Positions 36,017-45,396 of a DNA stretch of 64,000 bases are shown piece by piece. The position numbers and the translations under genes are program-made. The stretch covers positions 45,915 through 109,914 of the forward strand of contig NZ_JADLJL010000016.1 of assembly GCF_015680235.1 (NCBI RefSeq). Direction: 5' to 3'. This stretch comes from Pseudomonas guariconensis (GTDB lineage: Bacteria > Pseudomonadota > Gammaproteobacteria > Pseudomonadales > Pseudomonadaceae). Each line of letters opens with the position of its first letter. Positions within the stretch are counted from its first letter, which is position 1. The notes under the pieces were generated by a model. That model made no database searches. It had not been told where the DNA came from and saw only the letters and a program-made list of their open reading frames with translations.

Positions 36017-37036
36017 ATGTCCCGCACAGGCTCGCGTACCACCGGTCGCCCCACCCTGGCAGAAGTCGCCAGGCTCTCCGGCGTTTCCCCCATCACCGCT
36101 TCGCGCGCCTTGCGCGGCGTCAGCACCGTGGCCCCGGAGCTGGTCGAGAAGGTCATGGTCGCCGCTGCCAGCCTTGGCTACGTGGCCAACCCGGCCGCCC
36201 GGGCGCTGGCGTCGGCGCGCAGCCAATCGGTGGTGGTGCTGATCCCGTCCCTGTCCAACCAGTTGTTCATCGATACCCTCGAAGCGATCCACGAGGTGAT
36301 GCGCCCGCGCGGGCTGGAAGTGCTGATCGGCAACTATCACTACGACATCGCCGAGGAAGAAAACCTCATCCGCAATTACCTGGCCTATCAGCCCTGCGGC
36401 ATGTTGCTCACGGGCTTTGAGCGCAGCGACGCGGCGCGACAGATGCTGGCGGCCAGCGGCGTGCCATGCGTGCACATGATGGAGCTGGGCGGCGAGGCAG
36501 GTCAGCTGTCGGTGGGGTTCTCCCAGCAGCAGGCCGGGCGTGCAGCGGCACACCACCTGATCGAGCGAGGCCGGCGGCGTCTGGCGTTCATCGCAGCCCA
36601 GCTCGACCCGCGTGTGATGCAGCGTGCCGAAGGTTTTCGCCAGGCCTTGGCTGAAGCCGGCCTGCACGCGCCGGAGCTGGAGCTGCTGGCACCGCAGCCT
36701 TCGTCCATCGGCCTTGGCAGCGAGCTGTTCAGCCGCCTGCTTGCGCAGTCACCCGATGTCGATGGCGTTTTCTTCTGTAACGACGACCTGGCTCAGGGGG
36801 CGGTACTGCAGGCGTTGCGCCAAGGGATTCAGGTACCGCACCAGGTGGCGATGGTCGGCTTCAACGACCTGCCGGCCTCGGCGCACATGGTGCCGCGCCT
36901 GACCTCCATCCGCACGCCGCGGGCAGCTGTCGGCCGCGGTGCGGCCCAGGCGTTGCTGGCCCTGCTCGACGGCAAGCGCGTGGCGACCGAACAGCAGGAC
37001 CTAGGGTTCGAACTGATGGTTCGCGAAAGCTCCTGA
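36017..37036 (+). CDS. gntR: LacI-family gluconate repressor GntR
   Basis: A 339-aa LacI/GalR-type regulator. The N-terminal helix-turn-helix (residues 11-36, RPTLAEVARLSGVSPITASRALRG) and hinge helix (NPAARALASARSQ) precede a periplasmic-binding-protein-like effector domain (VVVLIPSLSNQLF, HHLIERGRRRLAFIAA, GVFFCNDDLAQGAV, VGFNDLPASAHMVPRLTSI). No strong Shine-Dalgarno is seen before ATG 36017. Divergent from gntK with matching operators on both sides. Gluconate repressor identity rests on context and on the GntR-like sequence. Confidence 0.92.
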   Translation: MSRTGSRTTGRPTLAEVARLSGVSPITASRALRGVSTVAPELVEKVMVAAASLGYVANPAARALASARSQSVVVLIPSLSNQLFIDTLEAIHEVMRPRGLEVLIGNYHYDIAEEENLIRNYLAYQPCGMLLTGFERSDAARQMLAASGVPCVHMMELGGEAGQLSVGFSQQQAGRAAAHHLIERGRRRLAFIAAQLDPRVMQRAEGFRQALAEAGLHAPELELLAPQPSSIGLGSELFSRLLAQSPDVDGVFFCNDDLAQGAVLQALRQGIQVPHQVAMVGFNDLPASAHMVPRLTSIRTPRAAVGRGAAQALLALLDGKRVATEQQDLGFELMVRESS

Positions 37037-37055
37037 GGCCCGGCAAGCCGAGGGG

Positions 37056-40000
37056 TCAAGCCGGCCCATCGAGCCTGGCGAGACTTTCTCGCAGTTCCCC
37101 CAGCAGGGTCTCTAGGCTGGCCTCGAGGCGGCGCAACGCGGCCCCGGTTGGCTGGCCGTGGGCGACGGCGTGCTCGACCGCTTCGCAATCGCCTACCACA
37201 CCACGCACCTTGAGCATCTTGGCACCGCCTTTGATACGGTGGGCCAGGGCGTGGGTCGCTTTGTCCCCAGGCGGGTCGCCCAGGGCCCGCAGCGCGGCGA
37301 GGTCTTCGCTGGCGCTATGGGCAAGCTGGTCCAGCAGGCGGCGAATGAGCGTCTCGTCGTCCTGGGTCAGGTGACGCAGTTCATTGAGATTGAAGCCGGT
37401 GGCCGGGGCGTCGACCGGGCTGGGCGCGGCAGGTGCTGCTGGCTCGACGCTCGCCAGCGGCTGCGGCCTCGCCTGGGGCAGGTGGGCCTTGAGCGCCTGC
37501 AAGCCGATAGGCTTGAACAGGCAATCATCCATCCCGCTGGCCAGGCATCGAGCCTTCTCCTCGGCCTGGGCATTGGCCGTGATGCCAATAATCCGACAAG
37601 GCGGTAGGTTGCGCTCGCGTTCCAGGGCACGGATCCGTCGGGTCAGCTCGTGGCCATCCATCACCGGCATACTGCAGTCGGTCAACACCACGTCGAAACT
37701 ACCGGCCTCCCACAGCGCCAAGGCTGCCGCACCCTGTTCGGCCTGGATGACCCGATGCCCCAGGGTGGCCAATTGTTTGTCCAGCAGCAGGAGGTTGGCC
37801 GGATAGTCATCGACCACCAGCACATTCAACGGCTTGCTCGCCTGTGATAGGGCGGCTTCGGGGCGTTCGTGCCGAGGCAGTGGCGTGGCAGGCGGCAAGG
37901 CAAGTTCCACTTCGATCCGGGTGCCCATGCCTTCCACGCTGTGCAGCTGTAACTGGCCACCCATGAGCTCGGCCAGGGTGCGGCTGATCACCAGCCCCAG
38001 GCCTGCGCCCTGGCGGGCCTGAGGCCCGTTTACCTGGGCAAAGGTATTGAATAGCCTCGCCTGGTCCTCAGGGCTTATGCCGATTCCCGTGTCCTGCACG
38101 GCCAATGCAACGCGAACCGTTGCGCTGGACGCATCAGGAGTAAGCCTCAGGCTGACCTTCACGCTGCCGTGGTCGGTGAACTTGATGGCATTGCTGATCA
38201 GGTTGGAAAGAATCTGCTTCAGGCGCACCGGGTCGGCTTGCAGCCAGGCCGGCGCCTGTGGCAGTTCGGCGTCCAGGAGCAGGCCTTTGATGCGAGCATT
38301 GCCTTCGAACACCCGCAGGGTCGAGCGGACCAGCTCCACCAGGTCCGTGGGCGCCGGTTGCAGGGTCAGGTGGCCGGATTCGATGCGCGAAATGTCGAGG
38401 ATATCGCCGATCAGCTCAAGCAGGCCCACCGCCGAGCCGTGTGCGGTTTGTAGCGCCTGTGTGTCGCTGCGGCCGTGTCGGCTGTCTTCCAGCGCCAGCT
38501 CGAGCAGGCCTATCACGGCGTTCATGGGGGTGCGGATTTCGTGACTCATGATCGCCAGGAAGGTGCTCTTAGCCTGGCTGGCCTGTTCGGCGTCGTCTTT
38601 GGCTTGGCGCAGTTGTTCCAGCAAGCTCCGGCTCAGGGCCAGCTGGGCCTGCAGGGCGCGTTCGGCTTCGGTGCGCTGGTGTATGAGCTTGCGCAGGTAG
38701 GTGTTCCAGAACACCACGCCGGCCAGCAGCAGGACCGCCAGCGCGACGATTTGCAATACCAGGGTGCGGTAGTTGCGCCACGGGCTGTCGCTGACCACGG
38801 TGGTGGTGCGCCAGCGGTTGACCACCTGGTCCAGTTCCTCGGGCGGTATGCTCAAAAGCGTCTTGTTCAGGATCGATTGCAACAGTGACTGGTTGGGCGC
38901 CACCGCGAAGGCCGCAACCGCCGGTTCGTCACTCTGTAGGCCGGCGATGCGCAGGGCGTTCTTGAACACATGGGTAATGTAATAGCTGGCGTTGATGTGC
39001 GAGCTGAGCGCGACATCCGCATTGCCATTGGCTACTGCTTCCATCAGCTCGAGGTGGGTATTCACCTCCACCAGACGTGCGCCGGGATACTTCTGCCGCA
39101 GCGCCTCCCGCTGAGGGGAGCCGCGCAGCAGTGCGACCCGTCGCCCGTCCAGCGCGGTGGGGCCGCCGGCCCAGTATGCATCGCTGCGGGTAACCAGGAC
39201 CCTCGGGCTCACCAGGTAAGGGCGGGTATAGCGCAGGCGCGCCGCCCGTTCGGGGCCATAGCCCAGGGCGCCGATCATCTCGGCGTTGCCCTCGGCCACC
39301 TCGTCGACCATTTCCTGGATCGAGTCGCGTTCGACGATTTCGAAGCGTAGGCCGGTCAACAGGCGGATCTGCTTGAGCAGGTCGATCGTGATACCGCTGG
39401 GGTTATGTGCAGCGTCATTGAAGGTCAGGGGGGCGAGCGAACTATTTACCAGTACGCGGATTTTCGGGGTTCGCTTGATCCACTCCTGCTCTTCGTCGGT
39501 CAGGGCGCCGGTGTGGTTTTTCAGTAGCAGGCTGGTGTTTCCGGTGCTCCAGCGGCGCAGTATGTCCAGCCGTTCACTGTCGCTGATCCGGGAGAGGGCG
39601 CTATCGACCAGGCGCTGCAGGCGTGGGTTGTCGCGAGCCAGGGCAAAGGCGAATACATCCGTTGCCAGCGGGCTGAAATGGTCGATCTTCACCAGTCCCT
39701 GCAAGCTCTTGCCAACCAGGTAGTCCGTGCTGATGGCATCGCCCAGGTAGGCATCCGCCTCGCCCAGTGCCACGGCCGAGAGCCCTGCCAGGGTCGAGCG
39801 ATACAGGCGTAGCTGCGCCTGGGGGTATTGCTCGCGGACCTTGGCTTGCGGCAGGTAGTGATCAACCATCGCCAGGCGCAAGCCGGCCAGGTCCTTGGCG
39901 TGCAGGGCGAGCATCCGATCTTGCCGGCTGACGATCACCGGCAGGTCTTCGGCATAAGGTTGGCTGAGCACCATTTGCGCATCGGCGGCCTCGAACGCAT

Positions 40001-40373
40001 TCGAGCTGCCCAGCAGGTCGATGCTGCCTGCACGGAGCGCGTCGATGGCCGCCTGGCGATCAGGGAAGCGCCGGACTTCGATCTCCACGCCCAATTGCTT
40101 GGCGATCAGGCCGGCATAGTCGGCGCTGATCCCTTCGTAATCGGTGAGGCTGGTGTTGATTTCGAACGGGGGGTAGTCCGGCTTCGAACTACCGAGCACC
40201 AGGGTCTTGCGCCGCTCCAGCCATTGCCGGTCGACCGGGTCCATCGGCAAGGGCGGCGCGACGCTCAATGACCGCGCCAGCAGGTGGCGAGCCTCGCTAT
40301 CCGTGCTCGCTGCTGGCGAAGTGTTGGCTATCAGGCACAAGCCCAGCCAAAGAGCCCCTAGCACGCTTTTCAT
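37056..40373 (-). CDS. BvgS/EvgS-like hybrid sensor histidine kinase
   Basis: A 1105-aa unorthodox kinase. A signal peptide is followed by two tandem venus-flytrap domains of the SBP_bac_3 type (about residues 50-285, [14 protein letters not shown] onward, and 300-530, [14 protein letters not shown] onward). Then a membrane helix near 545-565, a histidine kinase core ([21 protein letters not shown] box [19 protein letters not shown]), a receiver domain ([14 protein letters not shown], phospho-acceptor in [11 protein letters not shown]) and a C-terminal HPt domain ([12 protein letters not shown]). This His-Asp-His chain would pass phosphate to the NarL-type regulator encoded directly upstream. 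ATG 40373 begins a good signal peptide; TTG 40388 overlaps the upstream stop. The ligand is unknown; solute-binding domains suggest a small molecule. Confidence 0.94.
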   Translation of the reverse strand: MKSVLGALWLGLCLIANTSPAASTDSEARHLLARSLSVAPPLPMDPVDRQWLERRKTLVLGSSKPDYPPFEINTSLTDYEGISADYAGLIAKQLGVEIEVRRFPDRQAAIDALRAGSIDLLGSSNAFEAADAQMVLSQPYAEDLPVIVSRQDRMLALHAKDLAGLRLAMVDHYLPQAKVREQYPQAQLRLYRSTLAGLSAVALGEADAYLGDAISTDYLVGKSLQGLVKIDHFSPLATDVFAFALARDNPRLQRLVDSALSRISDSERLDILRRWSTGNTSLLLKNHTGALTDEEQEWIKRTPKIRVLVNSSLAPLTFNDAAHNPSGITIDLLKQIRLLTGLRFEIVERDSIQEMVDEVAEGNAEMIGALGYGPERAARLRYTRPYLVSPRVLVTRSDAYWAGGPTALDGRRVALLRGSPQREALRQKYPGARLVEVNTHLELMEAVANGNADVALSSHINASYYITHVFKNALRIAGLQSDEPAVAAFAVAPNQSLLQSILNKTLLSIPPEELDQVVNRWRTTTVVSDSPWRNYRTLVLQIVALAVLLLAGVVFWNTYLRKLIHQRTEAERALQAQLALSRSLLEQLRQAKDDAEQASQAKSTFLAIMSHEIRTPMNAVIGLLELALEDSRHGRSDTQALQTAHGSAVGLLELIGDILDISRIESGHLTLQPAPTDLVELVRSTLRVFEGNARIKGLLLDAELPQAPAWLQADPVRLKQILSNLISNAIKFTDHGSVKVSLRLTPDASSATVRVALAVQDTGIGISPEDQARLFNTFAQVNGPQARQGAGLGLVISRTLAELMGGQLQLHSVEGMGTRIEVELALPPATPLPRHERPEAALSQASKPLNVLVVDDYPANLLLLDKQLATLGHRVIQAEQGAAALALWEAGSFDVVLTDCSMPVMDGHELTRRIRALERERNLPPCRIIGITANAQAEEKARCLASGMDDCLFKPIGLQALKAHLPQARPQPLASVEPAAPAAPSPVDAPATGFNLNELRHLTQDDETLIRRLLDQLAHSASEDLAALRALGDPPGDKATHALAHRIKGGAKMLKVRGVVGDCEAVEHAVAHGQPTGAALRRLEASLETLLGELRESLARLDGPA

Positions 40374-40384
40374 GCAGAGCGTGT

Positions 40385-40999
40385 TCAAGCGACCTGGTTG
40401 CGCTTGGCCAGATCAACCATCTCGACCAGCGATTCGGTCTTGAGCTTGTCCATGATGCGACCCCGGTAGGTGCTGATGGTCTTGGCGCTGAGGTTCATGG
40501 ACTCGCCGATGTACTTGTTGTTCTCCCCGCGGCTGAGGCGACGCAGCACTTCCATCTCACGGTTCGAAAGGCTCCCCAGGCGCTCGCATTCGCTCTCCAG
40601 CGAACTGCTGTTGACCGACATCTGTGGAAAGGTCGAGTAGCCCTTGACCAGCGCCTTCAACGCGAACACCAGGGCGTCCAGGTCTTCATCCTTGTTGACG
40701 AACGCGGCGATCCCGGCATCAAGACAGCGACGTACATAAAGGTCGGCAGGTTGACCGGTGAGTACCATGATCTTCGGCGGAGACTCAAGCAATTGCAGTC
40801 GCTTGATCACTTCCATGCCGTCAAGGCCAGGTAGGCCGATGTCGAGTATCGCCACGTCGGGGCGGAGCAAGCGGGCCTGCTGCACGGCATCGATACCGTC
40901 TCCTGATTCACCGATGACGCGAAAACGTTCACGTTCGAGCAACATGCGTACTGCGAGTCGAACGGTTGGATGGTCGTCAACCATCAGAACGGTTGTCAT
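40385..40999 (-). CDS. NarL/LuxR-type response regulator, BvgA/EvgA-like
   Basis: A 204-aa response regulator. The receiver domain has D8/D9, phospho-acceptor D53 ([11 protein letters not shown]) and K103-type lysine (FVNKDED). The C-terminal LuxR helix-turn-helix spans about residues 143-198 ([43 protein letters not shown]). AGGAG precedes the ATG. The downstream hybrid kinase starts within a few bases, so the two are one operon and a cognate pair. Target genes are not evident. Confidence 0.94.
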   Translation of the reverse strand: MTTVLMVDDHPTVRLAVRMLLERERFRVIGESGDGIDAVQQARLLRPDVAILDIGLPGLDGMEVIKRLQLLESPPKIMVLTGQPADLYVRRCLDAGIAAFVNKDEDLDALVFALKALVKGYSTFPQMSVNSSSLESECERLGSLSNREMEVLRRLSRGENNKYIGESMNLSAKTISTYRGRIMDKLKTESLVEMVDLAKRNQVA

Positions 41000-41196
41000 T
41001 GGATAACTCCTGTAGGAATGTGGTCCGTTTCCTGAAATCCCGCAGGAATACCCTCTGGGACCTGCGCGGCAGCGCGCAAGATACGTTTATTCGGGGGGTA
41101 TAGTAATGGGAGGCGTAGGGTCGTTGAATAAACTAAGAGGATTTGTTGAAAAGTCCTACAAGCGGTATGGCAATGATACAGGCTGGACAGTCAGGG

Positions 41197-41463
41197 TCAA
41201 TTCGCGTCCCTATTCACCGGTTCGGGGCAACGGGAATGGGACTTTATGACGCGTTGGCGTGAGGCTGGGTTGTTCAGCAGGGCGGTTCCGACACGTGTTG
41301 GCCGAGGCACCAGCTGGCCGCCGCAATTCGGGCAACGTCCTTGGAAATGCTGCTCGTCGCATGCCCGGCAGAAGGTGCATTCGAACGAGCAGATCCGTGC
41401 GTCGGGGCTGTCGCCTGGCAGGTCGCTGTCGCAGCATTCGCAATTGGGGCGCAGTTCGAGCAT
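41197..41463 (-). CDS. DUF1272 zinc-binding protein
   Basis: An 88-aa protein. Its N-terminal part MLELRPNCECCDSDLP, then ARICSFECTFCRACDEQ and GRCPNCGGQLVPRPTR, is the DUF1272 signature with cysteines at 8, 10, 11, 25, 29, 32, 35, 44 and 47, able to hold two zinc ions. The last 30 residues are a family-external tail (HSRCPEPVNRDAN). ATG 41463 with GAGG upstream is preferred to a longer frame. Function of the family is not established. Lies 44 bp downstream of cobM on the same strand. Confidence 0.88.
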   Translation of the reverse strand: MLELRPNCECCDSDLPGDSPDARICSFECTFCRACDEQHFQGRCPNCGGQLVPRPTRVGTALLNNPASRQRVIKSHSRCPEPVNRDAN

Positions 41464-41506
41464 CTGTGTAACCTCATGTCGTTTTTTGTAGGAATGATCT
41501 TGGACT

Positions 41507-42259
41507 TTAGCCCAGCGGGCGATAGAGGTGAGCATGCCCGGCCCGGTACAAAGCCGACTCGGCGAAGGGGGTGTCGCCCAGTACATGACCCACCAGGATC
41601 AGGGCCGTGCGCCGGAAACCTTTGGCTGCCGTGAGCGCGACGATATCCTGCAAGGTGCCACGCACCCAGTCCTGGTCCGGCCAGGTGGCGCGGTGTACCA
41701 CGGCAATCGGGCAATCCGGGCCGTAGTGGGGTAGCAGCTCGGCAACGATGCGTTCAAGGTGCTTGACGCCCAGGTGGATCGCCAGCGTACTGCGGTGCCG
41801 GGCGAGGTCAGCCAATTGCTCGCCTGCGGGCATGGGCGAGCTGTCCCCGTAGCGGGTGAGAATCACTGTCTGCGCCAGCTCCGGTAAGGTCAGCTCGCAG
41901 CCGAGCAGGGCTGCGCTAGCCGCAGCGGCCGTGACGCCCGGAATGACCTGGTAATCGATGCCCAGCTCGCGCAGGTGGCGGATCTGCTCGCCGATAGCCC
42001 CGTACAAGCTCGGGTCGCCACTGTGCACGCGAGCTACGTCCTGGCCTTTTTCATGCGCGTTGCGCATGGCTGCGACGATCTGGTCGAGGTTCAACTCGGC
42101 GCTGTTGATCACCGTATGAGCACTATGGCCTTGCAGGACGGCCGCAGGCACCAGGGAGCCGGCATAGATGATCACAGGGCATTGGCGGATCAGGCGCTGG
42201 CCCTTGATCGTGATCAATTCCGGATCGCCGGGGCCGGCACCGATGAAAAAGACCGTCAT
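41507..42259 (-). CDS. cobM: precorrin-4 C11-methyltransferase CobM
   Basis: A 250-aa SAM-dependent methyltransferase that methylates C-11 of precorrin-4 in aerobic cobalamin synthesis. The N terminus MTVFFIGAGPGDPELITIKG is the tetrapyrrole methylase nucleotide-binding loop. ARVHSGDPSLYGAIGEQ, IPGVTAAAASAALLG and VVHRATWPDQ are family motifs. Length fits CobM/CbiF. Last biosynthetic gene of the cbtBA-cobE-cobM operon, whose leader carries a cobalamin riboswitch. Confidence 0.95.
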   Translation of the reverse strand: MTVFFIGAGPGDPELITIKGQRLIRQCPVIIYAGSLVPAAVLQGHSAHTVINSAELNLDQIVAAMRNAHEKGQDVARVHSGDPSLYGAIGEQIRHLRELGIDYQVIPGVTAAAASAALLGCELTLPELAQTVILTRYGDSSPMPAGEQLADLARHRSTLAIHLGVKHLERIVAELLPHYGPDCPIAVVHRATWPDQDWVRGTLQDIVALTAAKGFRRTALILVGHVLGDTPFAESALYRAGHAHLYRPLG

Positions 42260-42295
42260 GGGAAATCCTTGCAGAAAGGCAATTGAGAATAGTGA

Positions 42296-42706
42296 TTATC
42301 GGCTGCACGCCAAGGCAACGGTAGCGCGGTCGCTCGTCTGGCGTGGCACCAGCAGCCTAGGCGGCCCTTGTCTCTGTGCGGCCAGCGCCAATGCTGCGCT
42401 TTCGGCGACCCCCCAGCAGCCACTGTGGTTGAACGCGGCGCGCGAGCGGTGGCTGAGCAACGGTTCGAAGGCGTGCAATTGCGCAGACGGAAACAGCGTC
42501 AGGGTGACCCCGAGGCGACTGGCCAGTTCCTGCAACCCAGCTTCGCCGGCCTTCAGGTCGATGCTGGCGATCCCTTGCAGTTGGGCCAGTTGCAGGCCAT
42601 GGGCAGACAGTGTGTCGCGCAGGAGCTGTTCGAGGAGGTCAGCCGGGCAGCCTTTGCGGCACCCAAAGCCGGCGTAGAACGCCGGCAACAGGGTAGCGCG
42701 CGTCAT
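42296..42706 (-). CDS. cobE: cobalamin biosynthesis protein CobE (CbiG C-terminal domain)
   Basis: A 136-aa CobE/GbiG-C domain protein of the aerobic cobalamin pathway. It has the family start FYAGFGCRKGCPADLLEQLL, GIASIDLKAGEAGL and VAESAALALA. Its exact reaction in the aerobic route is not settled in the family. ATG 42706 overlaps the cbtA stop (TGATG), indicating coupled translation. A longer upstream frame lies antisense-like within cbtA and is rejected. Confidence 0.9.
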   Translation of the reverse strand: MTRATLLPAFYAGFGCRKGCPADLLEQLLRDTLSAHGLQLAQLQGIASIDLKAGEAGLQELASRLGVTLTLFPSAQLHAFEPLLSHRSRAAFNHSGCWGVAESAALALAAQRQGPPRLLVPRQTSDRATVALACSR

Positions 42707-43395
42707 CAGGCCTGGCTGGCGCGACGATAGAGCCAGGCGCTGAGCAGGCCGAGGGCGAGCCAGAAGGCCGCATTGGTCAACCAGGAGGCAAGCTTGAACT
42801 GGGCTTCCAGGGCTTCGGGGGCCAAGCTCTCGTGAACGGTTGTTTGAGGGGCTCCTACCAGATGGGGAACGGTCAGCAAGGCCACGCCGAGCACCTTGAA
42901 CAGCCAATGCCGGGCAAACACCGCCAGCGCCAGGCCCGCGGCCGTGGCAGCCGCCGTACCGGCCCACCAGGCCTGGCGTTGGCCTAGGTCGGCCGCGACA
43001 GTGCCGGGCAGTTCCGGGGGTAGCCCGAGGGTCGGCGCCAAGCAGAACACCGCAAAGCCGGCCAGGCCCCACAGTGCCCCGGTGGCTACCCGCCCTGGCT
43101 CGCGCAGGCTATACAGCGCTGCAAGTATCAAGGCGAAACCGACGGCCACCACCAGATTGCCGCCGGTGGTGGACAGCACGCGTTGCCAGCCGTCTTCCGG
43201 GGCCCAGGCTTCGGCATCGTGGGTATGTGCGACCGTGCCATCCCCATGGGCGTGGTGCTCGGCGTTCGGGGCGCTGCTTTCAAAGGTTTCCGCCTGGAGA
43301 ATCAGCGGCGTGACCCAAAGACTCTGCAACAGGGTAAGCAACAGGGCGGCGAGCAGCCCGCTGAAGCCGGCGGTACGGGCAATGCGCTTGATCAT
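42706..43395 (-). CDS. cbtA: cobalt transporter subunit CbtA
   Basis: A 229-aa inner-membrane protein with five predicted helices (near residues 12-32, 80-95, 105-120, 140-160 and 205-225). A His-rich periplasmic stretch HHAHGDGTVAHTHDAEAW near 47-64 is a typical cobalt-binding feature of CbtA. It pairs with CbtB encoded just upstream. CbtAB proteins are predicted B12-regulated cobalt importers. Position behind a cobalamin riboswitch supports the call. Confidence 0.92.
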   Translation of the reverse strand: MIKRIARTAGFSGLLAALLLTLLQSLWVTPLILQAETFESSAPNAEHHAHGDGTVAHTHDAEAWAPEDGWQRVLSTTGGNLVVAVGFALILAALYSLREPGRVATGALWGLAGFAVFCLAPTLGLPPELPGTVAADLGQRQAWWAGTAAATAAGLALAVFARHWLFKVLGVALLTVPHLVGAPQTTVHESLAPEALEAQFKLASWLTNAAFWLALGLLSAWLYRRASQA

Positions 43396-43405
43396 GCAGG
43401 CGTAC

Positions 43406-43591
43406 TCAGTGGCAGGGGAAGGCGGCGCTGTGGCGGGTATCGTGGGCGGCGTTGTGCACGGCCTCGATGTGCGAGAAGCCAGCGAAGTACACCAGGCACA
43501 AGCCCAGCAGGCTGGCTCCGATGGCGAGGATCACGCGCTGGCTGAGGCTGACAGGCGTGGCGATGCTGTGTTTGGCACTGGTGACGGACAT
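43406..43591 (-). CDS. cbtB: cobalt transporter subunit CbtB
   Basis: A 61-aa protein with one membrane helix (residues about 18-40, RVILAIGASLLGLCLVYFAGF) and a C-terminal histidine motif HNAAHDTRHSAAFPCH likely to bind cobalt. This is the CbtB pattern. GAGG upstream of ATG 43591 supports the start. First gene of the minus-strand cobalamin operon; the riboswitch begins about 100 bp upstream. Confidence 0.92.
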   Translation of the reverse strand: MSVTSAKHSIATPVSLSQRVILAIGASLLGLCLVYFAGFSHIEAVHNAAHDTRHSAAFPCH

Positions 43592-43694
43592 GACGCGTTC
43601 CTCTGCTTTTTATGGGCGGCGGGTACAGGCGTCACGCCTGGGCAAGGCTTGCCCAGGGCATACGACAGCACCCGCCCACCGCGGGGTGTTCATT

Positions 43695-43903
43695 CGACGT
43701 CAGGCCGGTCTCCGGGCTGGCGAGGAGGAGGCAGGCTCCCTGGATCGCGTCACCTTCCCATGCCATACGACGCGGCACAGTGGTCAAGACGCGCACTCGC
43801 TTACCGTTGCGGGGGCAGCACCGGCCTTGCCCGGCCCCTTGGGGCCTGCGACGCACCGGTTTCCCGTTTCACCCCCGAAGGGGCACCTGAACGCAAGGTG
43901 CAA
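43695..43903 (-). ncRNA. cobalamin riboswitch upstream of cbtBA-cobE-cobM
   Basis: Read on the minus strand, the region contains GGTGCCCC, then ACGGGAAACCGGTG, CTGCCCCCGCAACGGTAAGCGAG, the B12-box-like GACCACTGTGCC (43775-43786) and the closing GCCAGCCCGGAGACCGGCCTG. Order and spacing match the cobalamin riboswitch. It should lower expression of cobalt uptake and cobE/cobM when cobalamin is abundant. Confidence 0.9.
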
Positions 43904-44041
43904 GCAAAGCATGCGGCCGATTTCCCGTCAATTGGCGGGTGAGGCGTGAGCGGGCATGGAGGGAGACGGTCCTGATGTCGGTGGCACATGAATACTGCGC
44001 TGATGGTTGACCGCCTACCCACCACTGCGTAGCCTTGCCGC

Positions 44042-44216
44042 TTCGAGGTTCTGCGGCGTTGGCCGCAGCTAAGACGGGAACGCGGTCCAAGCCGCGGCTG
44101 CCCCCGCAACTGTAGGCACTGAACAGGATCGACACAGCCACTGCGTCCAGGCGCGGGAAGGCGTCGTTACACCGGCCCCGGCCGGTACGGTGCAAGCCAG
44201 GAGACCTGCCTCGCGA
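44042..44216 (+). ncRNA. cobalamin riboswitch upstream of cobW-cobN-chlI/chlD
   Basis: On the plus strand: GAGGTTCTGCGG, AAGACGGGAACGCGGTC, GCTGCCCCCGCAACTGTAGG, the B12 box AGCCACTG (44136-44143), GGGAAGGCG and GCAAGCCAGGAGACCTGCC. A full set of cobalamin riboswitch landmarks ending about 110 bp before the cobW start. Mirrors the opposite-strand riboswitch at 43.7-43.9 kb. Confidence 0.93.
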
Positions 44217-44325
44217 CGTTTTCGACTTTCAACCGGGCGGGGTGATCCGGTGGCGAACGAGCCCGGCCAGCAGGCCCGCGGCTTTCGTCCTGCATGCCCG
44301 CGCCATCTGCCTAGGGCATCGCGAC

Positions 44326-45393
44326 ATGAAAACATTGGCCAAGCTCCCCGTCACCATCGTCACCGGCTTCCTCGGCTCGGGCAAGACCACCTTGCTCCGG
44401 CACATGCTCGACAACGCCCAGGGCCGGCGCATCGCGGTCATCGTCAACGAGTTCGGCGAGCTGGGTATTGATGGCGAAATTCTCAAGCAATGCAGCATCG
44501 GTTGCACCGAGGAGGAGGCCAGCGGCCGTGTCTACGAACTGGCCAACGGCTGCCTGTGCTGCACCGTGCAGGAAGAATTCTTCCCGGTTATGCGCGAGCT
44601 GGTGGCACGTCGCGCTGACCTGGACCACATCCTCATCGAAACCAGCGGTCTGGCCTTGCCCAAACCACTGGTACAAGCCTTCCAGTGGCCGGAAATCCGC
44701 AACGCCTGCACCGTCGACGCGGTGATCACTGTGGTCGACAGCCCGGCGGTGGCCGCCGGTACCTTCGCGGCTTATCCCGACCAGGTGGATGCCCAGCGCA
44801 GGCTCGACCCAAACCTGGACCATGAGTCCCCCTTGCACGAGCTTTTCGCCGACCAGCTGGCCAGCGCCGACCTGGTGGTGCTCAACAAAGCCGACCTGAT
44901 CGATGCCTCAGGCTTGGCCAAGGTCCGCGCCGAGGTGCTCGAGGAACTGCCGCCGGCGGTCAAGGTGATCGAGGCCAGCAGCGGTCGTCTGCCGCTTGAG
45001 GTGCTGCTTGGGGTGGGTGCCGAGGCCGAGGCGCACATCGACGGTCGCCGCACCCACCATGACGCCCATCACGACGGCGACGACCACGACGACCACGATC
45101 ACGATGCCTTCGACTCCATTTCCATCGACCTGCCGGAGGCGGACGAGAGCTTGTTGCTCGATGCACTGACCCAACTGGTGGTGGAATTTGGCATCCTGCG
45201 CGCCAAGGGCTTCGCCGCCATCCCTGGCAAGCCCATGCGCTTGCTGATCCAGGGCGTCGGCACCCGCTTCGACAAACACTTCGACCGTGCATGGCGCGCC
45301 GATGAACCGCGCATCACCCGCCTGGTACTGATCGGCCAGGAACTGGACGCCGCGCACCTGGAAGCACGCCTGCGCCAGGCCCTGGGCGCCTGA
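44326..45393 (+). CDS. cobW: CobW GTPase/metallochaperone
   Basis: A 355-aa G3E-family GTPase thought to deliver cobalt to the CobN chelatase. The P-loop GFLGSGKT is at residues 14-21, the metal-binding CxCC motif is C76-L-C78-C79, and NKADLID supplies nucleotide specificity. A His/Asp-rich stretch near 237-263 (RRTHHDAHHDGDDHDDHDHD) fits metal storage or delivery. ATG 44326 is preferred to an in-frame ATG at 44242, which would sit almost on the riboswitch. cobN starts 3 bp after its stop. Confidence 0.95.
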   Translation: MKTLAKLPVTIVTGFLGSGKTTLLRHMLDNAQGRRIAVIVNEFGELGIDGEILKQCSIGCTEEEASGRVYELANGCLCCTVQEEFFPVMRELVARRADLDHILIETSGLALPKPLVQAFQWPEIRNACTVDAVITVVDSPAVAAGTFAAYPDQVDAQRRLDPNLDHESPLHELFADQLASADLVVLNKADLIDASGLAKVRAEVLEELPPAVKVIEASSGRLPLEVLLGVGAEAEAHIDGRRTHHDAHHDGDDHDDHDHDAFDSISIDLPEADESLLLDALTQLVVEFGILRAKGFAAIPGKPMRLLIQGVGTRFDKHFDRAWRADEPRITRLVLIGQELDAAHLEARLRQALGA

Positions 45394-45396
45394 CCC

